Shown piece after piece: positions 11,201 through 21,076 of a stretch of 64,000 nt of DNA. The notes beneath the pieces are model-generated. The model had not been told where the DNA came from. It saw only the letters and a list, made by a program, of their open reading frames with translations, and did no database searches. Source of the DNA: Cantharellus purpuraceus (taxonomy: Eukaryota; Basidiomycota; Agaricomycetes; Cantharellales; Hydnaceae); contig JALBUN010000023.1 of the NCBI GenBank assembly GCA_025174535.1, positions 2,790,001 through 2,854,000 on the forward strand, read 5' to 3'. The first letter of the stretch is position 1. Every line of letters begins with the position of its first letter. The position numbers and the translations under genes were made by a program.

Positions 11201-12323
11201 GACAACCTCACCGAAGAAATATTTATGGAGCAGCCTGAGGGACGTAAGGAAAAGTAAAGAGGACTGGGTATGCAAGTTGCACAAGTCTCTCTACGGATTA
11301 TGTCAGGCTGGCCAATGCTGGTATGAGAGACTCTGTGGAGAAATGCAGAAAGTTGGATTCACCCGGGTGAGCGTCGACCACAGTGTATTTATCAAACAAA
11401 GCCCGTTGGGTGACGCAATGGTCACGATTCATGTTGACGATATGGCTGTTGCAACTAGTAACATGCAGACTCTGACAACAACTTTTAATAATCTTAAACA
11501 AATTATCAATGTTGTCGACATGGGAGATATTCACTGGTTCCTTGGAATGGCTGTAACATGGGATCGCAAGGCGCGAACCATCTCCCTTTCTCAAGGTGCT
11601 TTTATTGATACGATCCTGAAATGTTTCGGTATGGAGGACAGCTATGGTGTATCTACCCCTCTCGACCCCGATGTAATCCTATCCAGGTCTATGTCACCCA
11701 CATCCGAGGAGGAGAAACAACGCATGAAGAAGGTTCCTTACCTCACTGGTGTGGGCTCTCTCATGTATGCATCACTGGTGACCCGGCCAGACATTACCTT
11801 TGCAACAAACAGACTGAGTCAGTTCAACTCAAACCCTGGTCTGGCCCACTGGACTGCCCTCCAACGAGTCTTGCGCTATCTGAAGCACACACGCAACCAT
11901 GCCCTGGTTCTTGGAGGACAGGGGGAGATCATTCTTAACAGTTACACAGACTCCGACTATGCTGGTTGTGTTGACACTCGTTGATCCACCTCAGGTTATG
12001 CATTTACCTTGGGATGTGGATCAATCTCTTGGAGTTCCAAGCGTCAGGCCATCGTCACGACCTCCACTTGCAAAGCTGAATACGTCGCCAGCTGCCATGC
12101 AACCAAGGAAGCTATGTGGCTACATCGTTTACTTGACATACTTGGCCATAAGCAGGCTACATCCACTCTTCATAGTGACAATTCAGGTTCCATTGTTCTG
12201 ACAAAAGACCCGACTTTCCACGCCCACTCAAAACACATTGATGTTCAATACCACTACACATGTGAACATGTCCAGAACAAGGATGTTTCGTTCCGATACA
12301 TTCCCACTTCTGAAATGCCCTAG
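8209..12323 (+). pseudogene. Ty1/copia gag-pol, decayed and 3'-truncated
   Basis: Gag starts at ATG 8209. A CCHC knuckle (CSNCEKTSHTIEKC, about 8866) is followed by the protease DSGATSH (9171). Integrase has the HHCC region (HRRLGH ... CDHC) and the catalytic D, D, E, the last in NGKAEH. The RT stretch has [24 protein letters not shown] and LYGLCQAG. RNase H has TDSDYAG. This is the copia domain order PR-IN-RT-RH. Inactivation is by an in-frame TGA at 9991, a TGA at 10243, stops near 10970 and 11128, frameshifts, and a stop at 11982. The end of RNase H runs at about 12323 into unrelated LTR-A-like sequence, so the 3' LTR is lost. Confidence 0.9.
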
Positions 12324-12329
12324 CTTAGC

Positions 12330-12433
12330 TAAGCTGTGGACCCAAGTACATATGTGGGTTTATGTGTAGATAGACAGATCTTAATGCTGTACATCACATA
12401 GCCCAACTTATACATCTGGTTGATGTGTCCAGT
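12330..12433 (+). repeat. LTR-A fragment
   Basis: The order GTGGACCCAAGTAC, AGATAGACAGA, GCTGTACATCACA and TGGTTGATGTG follows the right half of LTR-A at 46090-46200. It abuts the truncated copia RNase H. Confidence 0.5.
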
Positions 12434-13563
12434 TGTTACATCCTGTAACACCAAGTCCAATCTCCAGGCTCCATCTCCACCTCCTCCTACTTCATGCCCA
12501 TCAACTCCATCTCCAACAACCCTGAACTCCATCTATTGTTCTCTTGATAAGTAGTTCCTATTTATGGGTTACAATAGCCTTCACATTTCACATTGATTAG
12601 TTATAGCTCAGACTTGAGACCAAACTCTGAACTCCTTTCTGTATTGTATTCCATATCCACCTTATTGTCCTCCTACTCCAGTTTTCTCATTCAATTCTTT
12701 GTATACTTATATGGGCTATTTTCTGTATATTGCAGTAGTTTGTATATTGACTAAGTTTGACCCCAACATGCTCTTGGTTGCTAGCTTCTTGACAAGTCAA
12801 ACTCCAAAATATTGGACTGATGATCCAAGGGACACAACACACAAGTTGAAGCCAAGTCCACTTGATCCATGTTACATCCTGTAACACCAAGTCTGATCTC
12901 TGGACTCCATCTCCATCTCCATCTACTCCATGTCTGTTAACTCCATCTCCAACAACCCTGAACTCCATCTATTGTTCTCTTGATAAGTAATTTCCTTGAT
13001 ATGGTTTATATTGATTAGTATTCATTCAGACTTGAGTCCAAACTCTAAACTCCTTTCCATGTTGTATTCCATATCCATCCTATTGTTCCCCTACTATAGT
13101 TTTTCATTCAATTCTTTATATACTTATACAGGCTATTCTCTGTATGTTACAGTAGTTCATATATCAACTAAGTTTGACCACTATCTTCTTGGTTGCTAGC
13201 TTCTTGACAAGTCAAACTCTGGATTCTTGATCCTACTCCACATCTCTGAACTCTGAAATATTGGACTGATGATCAGAGGGGACACAACACACAAGTTGAA
13301 GCCAAGTCCACTTGATCCAACTCAATAGTCATTGCACTCTTCTGTCTCCAGTTGAACTGGAACAGTAAAGTCCCCTTCCCTCTATTCTAGCATCCAAACT
13401 CCAGTTACATCCTTGAACTCTGCTTACCCAGCACTTAACAATCCAACTCAATAGTTATTGTACCTCTCTGTCTCCAGTTGAACTGGAACAGTAAAGATCC
13501 ATTCCATATATCTCTAGCATCCAAACTCCATGCCTCCTTGAACTCCATTCCAGCCACTTAACA
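12434..13563 (-). repeat. Solo LTR-E (outer), interrupted by another LTR-E
   Basis: The outer LTR is 12434-12869 plus 13446-13563, starting TGTTACATCC and ending CACTTAACA. It is flanked by CCAGT at 12429-12433 and 13564-13568, a perfect 5-bp target duplication. The inner copy occupies 12870-13440. Confidence 0.9.
12870..13440 (-). repeat. Solo LTR-E (inner)
   Basis: 571 bp, TGTTACATCC to CACTTAACA, flanked by ATCCA at 12865-12869 and 13441-13445. A solo LTR inserted into a solo LTR of its own family. Confidence 0.92.
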
Positions 13564-13791
13564 CCAGTTCCAACTCTGCATCTGTGTCCAACTCCACCTC
13601 CACCTGTTCATCCTCCTTGGCATACCTGGCTTGAATAGTGGCAAGGGATGGGGATGCCAAAGCATCCTCTCTGATGTAGTCATTGGAGGTTGGGCTGACT
13701 TTGCCTGCCCAACCAATACAATAGTGACCTCTGGGTCTGTGGCCATACTGGCACATCCAGACCTACCAGTTTGTCTGTCACTTCTCCAGTC
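13564..13791 (-). pseudogene. Antisense Zn2Cys6-family gene, fragment
   Basis: The minus-strand text VPVW..., then EDEQVEVELDTDAELELV, resembles the acidic middle of the gene copy at 28580-28850 (PVWAGTPKIA..., then VEADPNANMELDANAE). Only about 75 codons remain, with stops, between two LTR-E copies. The assignment is by similarity of order and composition and is tentative. Confidence 0.4.
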
Positions 13792-14560
13792 TGTTGAGTA
13801 CTGGGACATGGAATTCAAAGGAGTAACTGAAGTTACTGAAGTTTGGATGCTAGAGATGTATGGCAAGGACGCTTGTTCGGAATCATGTCAGTATACAATA
13901 TTCTGATGTATAGGAGATATACATCAGAATTTCAATGATACATAAAGCCAGGGAGTTACAATTTGGATATCTCAAAAGATTTTGGATGTGTGAAATTTTC
14001 ATAAATATAAACATATATTTTAATAAACTTTAAAAGATAAGATATTTGGTTGAGATGAACATAATCATTTACATGAATATAATAGGAATGTCTGTATTAA
14101 TATAATTGGTATTATATAGGGTATTTAGATATACAAATACCAGGTGGGGATTAAAGATAGTTCAAATTATGTTATAAGTATTGTATAAGAAAGAATCAAT
14201 GATATTTGGATGTTCCCTCAAGGGAGTTGCCACCACTAAATGGGGAAAAAAAGAATTATTTTTGAGAATTATGCCAAAATATCACAATATGTTTTAATCT
14301 AGTATATTGTGTAAAATTTGAGAATCATGTTGAAATATGAAAATAAGTTTGAATTGAAGTGTATTGTATAAAATTTGAGGAAAATAGGTTGTATATACGT
14401 ATTTGTTGTATTTCTGAACAAGTGTCAAGGGACTTTACTGTTCTAGTTCAACCACAGACTGAGTGGTGATAACTATTGGGTTGGATCAAGTGGACTTGGC
14501 TTCTACTTGTGTGTTGTGCCCCCTTGGATTGTTGGTCCAATATTTCAGAGTTCAGGAGTA
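13792..14560 (+). repeat. LTR-E, 3'-truncated, split by MITE 1
   Basis: It begins TGTTGAGTACTGG at 13792, is interrupted at 13868-14426, and resumes GGACTTTACTG at 14430. It stops near 14560, where family A gag sequence begins. Confidence 0.7.
13868..14426. mobile_element. MITE-like AT-rich element, copy 1
   Basis: 559 bp, strongly AT-rich and without coding capacity. Its ends are inverted: GACGCTTGTTCGGAA at the left and TTCTGAACAAGTGTC at the right. The flanks duplicate AAG (13865-13867, 14427-14429). A second copy lies at 44478-45022. The 3-bp duplication with short TIRs suggests a non-autonomous DNA transposon; the superfamily cannot be assigned, and no transposase is in the window. Confidence 0.8.
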
Positions 14561-15684
14561 TGGAGTTACCATAGATTGAGGAGTTTCCTCTTCAATCTGG
14601 ATCAGTAATCCCTGCCTCACAGGGATTACTGGGTCTCTGACTCCCTCCATTGGGGGAATTTCATTTCCTCTGTCTAACCAATCATTCGGTTGGACCTTCT
14701 CACCCCGGGGAGATCCAGACTCTCTGGATTCAGATTCTTGTTGAGAATCTGATCTTTGGCAACGTGACTTGCATTGCTCAGAGTTCTCTTGGAGTGATTT
14801 TAACATTGTTCCTAGCTCTGCTATTTGCTGCCCCATAGTAGTGGCAGCATGTCCTGCTTCAGCAGCCATCTTAGCTGCCTGAGCACTAGCTTTGCTAATG
14901 CTCTTCATTGTGAGGGCTACGCTGAATAATGAGGCCACAACAACAAGATACTCAATGAGTGAGAGCCGATAAGAGATAATGCCAGCTGGTACAGCAGATA
15001 TCCTTAGTCTATACACTTGTCACTGATAAATACATGGGACTCACTTGGTACAGCAGATATCCTCAGAGATCAAGCTGAGGAAACCATGCTGCACCAGGCA
15101 AGTTCTTTATACTAGATGATGCAAGGGATAGGGGAACCAAGATAGGGGAACAATAGGGGAGAGATAGGAGAGCGCACCCTAACAGGCTGTGCTGATAGGG
15201 GCAATAAGAAAGGGACTAAAAATAGAAACTGAGTCATATGAACCCTGACATTCATCTCATGTTGATTACACATGAGTTGTTCAGTCAATCTTGCAATTGA
15301 CCTGTGGGTTTCACACCACTCCATGCTGTGCAATTCCCTAGTAGAAGTATTACTACTTCTACTTGTGCTCATATATTGAGCATGTTCCTTTCCTTTAGGA
15401 GCGTTGGAGACAGTAGATGACTGTCTCCTCCTTTCTTCTCTAATCAAAGAACCACTTGATGAAGGGTTCTTGTTTAACAGATGATCTATTGTGTGATTGT
15501 CTGTGTGGTCTTGCAATTGCAGCAACTCTCTTCTGGAGTCTTCCTTATGAGAAGTCCCTGTGACTTCTCTAGGGTCTAGGTCCCCTTCCTGGGGGCTTCT
15601 GCTGCTGGCTACATGCCACCATTCATCATTTATGATGTCCTGTGCACTGCCAGCATGACTCACTCTACTGCAAGTCATCATCAT
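14552..15684 (-). pseudogene. Family A gag-like ORF, split by solo LTR-B
   Basis: When 14904-15250 is removed, one frame runs from ATG 15684 for about 260 codons and ends in LTR-E. The N-terminus is polar and charged. A central helical Ala-rich stretch (KASAQAAKMAAEAGHAA) follows, then a Ser/Glu/Arg-rich tail. I see no zinc knuckle. It lies just downstream of a minus-oriented LTR-A (15884-16163) and a leader, the position of gag. A second fragment is at 24983-25256. Coding text is full of short inverted repeats, as in the rest of family A; an example is AGTAGAAGT / ACTTCTACT near 15340-15365. The gag identity is inferred from position. Confidence 0.6.
14909..15250 (-). repeat. Solo LTR-B inside A gag
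   Basis: 342 bp, from TGTGAGGGCT to ACCCTGACA on the plus strand, flanked by TTCAT at 14904-14908 and 15251-15255. Removing it restores the reading frame across the junction (HEM|KSIS). This is the longest LTR-B in the window and includes an internal duplication of the GAGGATATCYGCTGTACCAG motif. Confidence 0.92.
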
Positions 15685-15883
15685 GATGACTCCTTTCTTT
15701 CTTTTATCTTTGTAGGCTAATTAAGTTAGTCTACTAGTTGCTCACTTATATGAGCAACTGGGAGGGGGGGGGGGGGGTTGGTATATGTCTGTACACCAGC
15801 AACAGCCGGTTTTCTAGTATTGACTAGAAAACTTCAATAATGAGGAAGAATCAATTGATTCTTCCTTTGAAAGTTCAAAAAAG
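15685..15883 (-). other. Family A 5' leader
   Basis: Untranslated segment between the minus-oriented LTR-A and the gag ATG. It holds three perfect hairpins: AGTTGCTCA/TGAGCAACT, TTTTCTAGT/ACTAGAAAA and GAAGAATCAATTGATTCTTC. It also has a run of 14 G near 15765. No TGG-type tRNA primer site follows the LTR directly. Confidence 0.5.
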
Positions 15884-16163
15884 TGTTAATTGGGTGTCTT
15901 AGTTCACACTGTTGCACAGAACTCAACCAAGTGTATTGGTTGGATGATGTGCTGTACAGTGTGGTATTTACTAAGTTTTCTGTCTCCTATATGTGGACCC
16001 ACATGTGTACTTAGGTCCACTGGATTACATAATAACTATACATATGCACCCATAGGGTGCATATATCTATCAAGAAGACAGCATTCCTTAATGGAATGCT
16101 GCATATACTAATTATAACTATCTAGCTACATACTATAGTAAGTAAGTACCCCGGGTACCCACA
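15884..16163 (-). repeat. LTR-A, minus orientation
   Basis: 280 bp from TGTTAATTGGGTGTC to GGGTACCCACA. It is the 5' LTR of the minus-strand gag piece. On its right it meets plus-strand ORF2 sequence of family A without a target duplication, so the junction is a rearrangement. Confidence 0.8.
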
Positions 16164-16745
16164 GAGCCGGATGGCACCACGAACCCGTCCGATGTGGACA
16201 TCTGGCTGCAAAAGGCCACTCCCAACAAGGGTTTCTGCATTCAAGAAGAACCTCTGGACTATGTTCCAGAATCCTGGCCACTGGGAATGATTGACCAGTG
16301 GCCAAAAGTTCTCACCAACTCTTGGTGACACCTTTCACACTTCAGTCACTGGAGCATATGATTGGGGGAATCACTCCCCCAAAGCACATACTGAACAAGA
16401 GCTTACACTCTGGCATCACCCCTGATCGTGCTGCTATATTAGAGGAGTTTTCTAAACACATCACCTCTGGAGCAGCTTTTAACCAGCCTGCCAGGGTTGG
16501 TAAGCAAAAGCAGGAGACTTAGGGAGTCTCCCAAGCAGCTCATAAAGTTGCTAAACACTCTTGCTGAGCAATTTAGGTCACAATCAACTTAATCATGAAC
16601 TCAATCAGGATGCTGTGGTAGCAATTGCATCCTCCTCATCCATTCAAGTGGATGTGGATACCACAACAATGTTGGGGATGACTGAGAGCTGTCCCCCTCT
16701 GGAGCTGTATGATTAAAAAGTACTGAATGAGATCATGCCTCATTC
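16164..16745 (+). pseudogene. Family A ORF2, C-terminal part
   Basis: Aligns with 45290-45930 and 56275-56790: a WLQKATP-like start, then LWTMFQNPGHW, GITPD.AAILEEFSKHITSG and a tail with IASSSSIQVD. Several stops are present. It runs into the polypurine tract and LTR-A at 16759, showing that this ORF lies between pol and the 3' LTR. Confidence 0.7.
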
Positions 16746-16758
16746 AAAAAGGGGAGGG
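16746..16758 (+). other. Family A polypurine tract
   Basis: AAAAAGGGGAGGG ends directly at the TG of LTR-A. The same tract precedes the LTR at 45955. Confidence 0.8.
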
Positions 16759-17001
16759 TGTAAGTGCCCAAGGTACTTACTTACTATAGTATATAATTAT
16801 AATTAATGTATGCAGCATTCCATTAAGGAATGCTGTCTTCTTGGTAGATATATGTGCCCATAGGGTGCTATGTATAGTCAATGTGTGGGTCCACATATAG
16901 TAGATAGACCTTAGAAAACAACCACACTGTACAGCACATCACACAACCAATATACTTGGTTGAGTTCTGTGTAACAGTGTGAACTAAGACACCCATTTAC
17001 A
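16759..17001 (+). repeat. LTR-A, 3' LTR
   Basis: 243 bp, TGTAAGTGCCC to CCATTTACA, with matching inverted ends. It includes the hairpin CAGCATTCC/GGAATGCTG. On the right it interrupts a family E protease sequence at 17002. Confidence 0.85.
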
Positions 17002-18324
17002 TGTCTGGAGACAAACAAAGAGTTGAGGAAACAATGAGTGGAACTGGAGTCCACTAGGGTTAGGATCAGAGTTAAGGGGATGAGATCAGAGGTGAGTTGG
17101 AGTGTCAAGGAGTTAGGATCTGAAAGAGCAGATGCATTGAGATGCAGCTCTGCAAAGGCACCAGTGAGTTCAATGCAACCCTTGTCCAGTGCTGGAGCTG
17201 GAGGGTTGCTGGCTCTGTAGCCTTGGCTTTGGAGCTCTTGTCAGACTTGTTGTCCATCATAGCGGCACAAGCTTTCATAGCTGCCGAAGTGGTCTTTGGA
17301 CAATCCTTGGCAATATGACCTACTCATCCACAAAAGAGGCAGAGGTTCTGCTCAATACAACACTGTCATTCCTGTGGAGTAAGTTTACCATCTTTACCAA
17401 GCTTGGTAGAGAGGTTGGTGGTCTGCTTTGGAGTTCCAGAGGTAGAGGCTGTAGGGGGGTTGGATCTGAGGTTATTGGATTTACTGGAGTTGGACTGCTT
17501 CTTGTTGTTGCTGCCCTGGGTGTTGGAGGAAGTGGACTTGCCCTTGTTGTTGGACTTGTCCTGGTTCTTGCCCAAGGAGGTCTCACAAGCTACCTCGGAG
17601 TGTCGTTCCCAATACCAAGCATCAATGGACTGTACTAAAGTCCTGAGTTTGGATAGGGTGACAGATTTGCCTACTCTGGCAACTTTGTCCTTAATTCAGG
17701 ATGGAAGGCCATTGTATAACTGGCATCAGAGTTAAGTGTTTCCCCATTGGACACAAGCAGCTAGTTGATCGAACTCAACTAGATACTTAGTGATCCTTTG
17801 GTTATCATGCATTTGGAGATTCTTGAGTTCAGCCTCTGGGTCATGAGGTCCAAGATTGGTCTTCAATTTGGACACAAACTTGGAGTAGTCATCTAGCCAA
17901 GAGGCTTTGGAATTGGAGGTCAGGGTGGTTCAAACCAATCGAGTGCAGTTCCCTTTAAATAAGATAGAGCATAAGTAACTTTAGTACTATCATTGGAGAA
18001 TGCATCAGGATGGTTGCAGAAATTGAGGGTGCATTGCATAAGGAAGGGCTGGAGTTTGTGGGAATTGGATCCATCAAAGGTATCTGGTTCTCAGACCTTT
18101 GTCTGAGCAGAGGACTTCTTTGGAGATGATATGGAGTTAGCCAACATACTGAGGGCTTCTGCAAGGTTAGGGACTGGGACAGATGAGGGATTGGCTGGAG
18201 GAGTGCCTTCCTGGAGTTCAGCCTTGAGCTCCTGATCAGATACTGGAGCTTCTCCAGGGACTTCCTCAATAGTGGCAGGTGGTACTCCCACTTGGATGGA
18301 GGTTTGGGTGCTTCGGGGGGGCAT
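17002..18324 (-). pseudogene. Family E gag and protease, decayed
   Basis: Minus strand, starting MPPRSTQ at 18324, just inside the 5' LTR-E. A gag core (SHKLQPFLMQC, YLKGTALDWFEP) is followed by a Ser/Asn/Lys-rich linker and a knuckle CLFCG*VGHIAKDC with a stop inside. Then comes a protease stretch, LVDSSSTHCFLNSLF, in which the usual DSGAT is altered. Sequence is cut at 17001 by LTR-A. Stops and frameshifts are frequent. Confidence 0.8.
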
Positions 18325-18351
18325 GACGATCAAGGGTATTAGTTCATATAC

Positions 18352-18955
18352 TGTTAAGAGGTGGGAAACTAGGGGTTCAATGGAATAACTGGAGTTTGGC
18401 TGCTAGTGAAGAAGGGAAGGGGACTTTACTGTTCCAGTTCAACTGGAGACAGAATGGGGCAATAACTATTGAATCAGATTGAGTGGACTTGGCTCCAACT
18501 TGTGTGTTGCACCCCCTTGGATCGTTGGTCCAATATTTTGGAGTTCAGAGTACAGAGTTGGATCAAGGATCTGGAGTTTGACTTGTCAAGAAAGTACTTG
18601 TCAAGAAGCTAGCAACCAAGAAGTTGATGGGGCAAATTTGGTCGATATATGAACTACTGTAATAGACAGAAAGTAGCCCATATAAATATGTGGGGAATTG
18701 AATGATGAAACTAAAAACGATAAGACAATAGGATGGATATGGAGTACAACATGGAAAGGAGTTCAGAGTTTGGACCCAAGTCTGAACTAAACTAAGCAAT
18801 ATAAAAGAAGAAGGTTTGTTGTAACCCATAAGAAGAAACTACTTATAAGGAGAACAATAATGGAGTTTGGGGTTGACAGAGGTGGAGTTGACAGAGAATG
18901 GAGATGGAGATCCAGAGATTGGACTTGGTGTTACAGGATGTAACAAATATGTTGT
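18352..18955 (-). repeat. LTR-E, 5' LTR of the adjacent family E element
   Basis: 604 bp, TGTTAAGAGG to GATGTAACA on the plus strand. Read on the minus strand it is followed by GTATATGAACTAATACC and then gag. The same GTATAT start follows LTR-C. Confidence 0.88.
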
Positions 18956-18959
18956 TATT

Positions 18960-19175
18960 TCAGAAGCAGAATGACCTCCTTAGATATTGTATTTAGGGTT
19001 AGGGTTGTATTTACAGGGGCTAACTAATGCTTCTGGAATGTTCTATCTAATAATAGAAGGAAACAGCTAGAATGTTATGGAAAGGGGTAGAATATTCCAA
19101 GGCAATCACCTGATCTGATCATCAATCACCTGCTCTGATCCCTGAACTAGGCACTGATCAGGCAAAAAGGAGTAT
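18960..19175 (+). repeat. Repeat H, copy 2
   Basis: Matches 7585-7780. It carries an extra TTAGGGTTAGGG block near 18995-19008 that the first copy lacks. Confidence 0.55.
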
Positions 19176-19309
19176 CCACCCTGTTTTCTGCACTGGTTTG
19201 CACAGCCATGGATAGCCACATCTCAGGTCATGATCTCCATGGAAAATAGTGCCCTGAGAGGCTGTGGTTGTCAAGTTAGAGAATATTTATTGATCAGAGA
19301 CATCTGAGC

Positions 19310-19575
19310 TTGAATTCAGGCCAAATGCCTGGTCCAGAGGTGGAGAGCTGACTGTGCAAAGGTTTGTGGGTGCCTATGGATCCACAACTGTAGCACAGCA
19401 GAAATAAATCATTCTGGGCCAAGTTCTGCATGGAATATTCCTGAAAAAATATGGAAAAATAGAGAATATTTGAATAAGTCCATTGCAGGCACAAGCACAA
19501 TATATGCTGATATTTAGGAATGGAAAAGTGAAGTATAGCACATTGGTGCTGCATAAATAGGATTTGATAGGGAAA
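19310..19575 (-). repeat. Repeat I, copy 1
   Basis: The reverse complement of this segment matches 56797-57011 over landmarks such as CTGCATGGAA, TTCCTGAAAAAATATG and ATATGCTGATATT. It ends at a GTTCCCATA boundary in both. The element type is unknown. Confidence 0.55.
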
Positions 19576-19719
19576 AGGTGGTTCCCATACAGAGGGTGCA
19601 GCACATAAGCTGAAGCCAAGTCTGTTCTGATCCCCACCATGCACCCCAATTACCACTCCAACTCCAACTCCCTGACTCTGACCCAAGCTCTGACCCCCAA
19701 TCAGACCTAGTGCGTAACA
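19576..19719 (-). repeat. LTR-C fragment
   Basis: Terminal 144 bases of LTR-C, GAGGGTGCAGCACATAAGC to GTGCGTAACA. Confidence 0.75.
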
Positions 19720-20168
19720 CAAAGCCTCTGGCCCTTCTGTGAAGACTTTAGTCTTTATTGAACTGCATAATGCACTAAATTACATGTTTAAGAGCTTCTT
19801 CAACAACTTAGAATTTACACTGATGCCTCAAATCTCACACAAAAGTGTTCAGAAGTATATGCATAAGCAGAAAAGTGTGAATTTTATCAAGGCATGTTTC
19901 TGTGATTTTTTCATAATGCAAACCACTGTAAAGTGAGACAGTGAACCATCTCACTTATATAAGTAGATAAGATGTAGATATATGTAATAATCTTTTGACC
20001 TCAAACAACAAACTTGGTTTTGACTGGTTATCTAGTCAAACTTAGTTACTCTTCAAAGCCCAAACATATATCCTCACATTTTTACAGCGTTGGTTGGCTT
20101 CTCTGGAGAAGGCACGTGACCCCAATATTCAAAGCATAATTTCTTTCTTTTTTTTTCTTTCTCCTTTC
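19720..20168. other. Intergenic, nothing recognised
   Basis: AT-rich, with an internal GACTGGTTATCTAGTCAAA inverted repeat. No coding signal. Confidence 0.35.
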
Positions 20169-20519
20169 TGTTGTGATATGGAACATATCTGCATCTATGG
20201 CTCACATGCGCTGTGTGATTTATCCACATTAATGTCCGTCATGGTGTGTCATCCCCCAACAGTGCCGTTGTTTCATACGTTGTCACACCTACACATTACA
20301 TAAAATAGTTTTCGCCACTGCAGATGTATATAACATGTCCGCAGCTGGTCACTCATCCTCAGCCATATCCACAATATATGGACTGAGGTGAGAGACATCA
20401 GTTCACTTTTTTCTCCAGTCCATATTTATATTTGTGTCTGTAGATTATCCTGTTCAGGTAACTACACTGAGCCGTATCCACAATATACGGACTGAGATTA
20501 TCCTGTTCAGATTACAACA
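20169..20519 (+). repeat. Solo copia LTR
   Basis: 351 bp, TGTTGTGATATGG to CAGATTACAACA, flanked by CTTTC at 20164-20168 and 20520-20524. It carries two copies of the CGTATCCACAATATACGGACTGAG-like motif seen in the other copia LTRs. Confidence 0.9.
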
Positions 20520-20524
20520 CTTTC

Positions 20525-21076
20525 TCGTTCATGTACTTAGCTTCCGCCGGCTTAAGCAGGGCCCGGAGTTTGTCCCCCGGTCGCACGAGAGAGCGGTGGC
20601 GACGCAATAGACCTTGCTATCCCCTCACGTACGACCGACAGAGACCAACTCAGTGGAACCTCTCGTCTCCTCCGCGGCATACGAGACCTTCACCTGTGTC
20701 ACATTAGTACTCACGCCTACGACCCCTCGAGGCACAGGAAACATTGTGATGGCTTCGGAGTCAATTGATCGATGCAGAACGGTACAGTATGGTTTCCAAA
20801 ATAGGCCTCCAAGTAGTTATTGTGTATATCGTCACGTAACCTTCCATAAAAAAGAATACACGGCTTCAGAAGCCACAACGCGTTATAAGTGAGAAGTTAC
20901 CTGTGCCATTACGGCTCATCTCTAAAACATATTTGAATGGGAAGAAGACGAAAAAGGGGAGAGTCAGTCAGAGACGGGAGAAATTGGTTTGTATGTACGC
21001 ATTTGATACCACTAATGATGAAGAACAGTGGCTTGATTTAAGGAGTGAGCGTGGAAGCGATGAGGCAATGCACGAA
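20525..21076. other. Gene-flanking region, no gene called
   Basis: Higher GC and non-repetitive, so host DNA. Short frames on the plus strand (for example from 20747) lack family features, and I could not build a spliced model. It may hold the 3' UTR of the minus-strand gene next to it. Confidence 0.35.
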
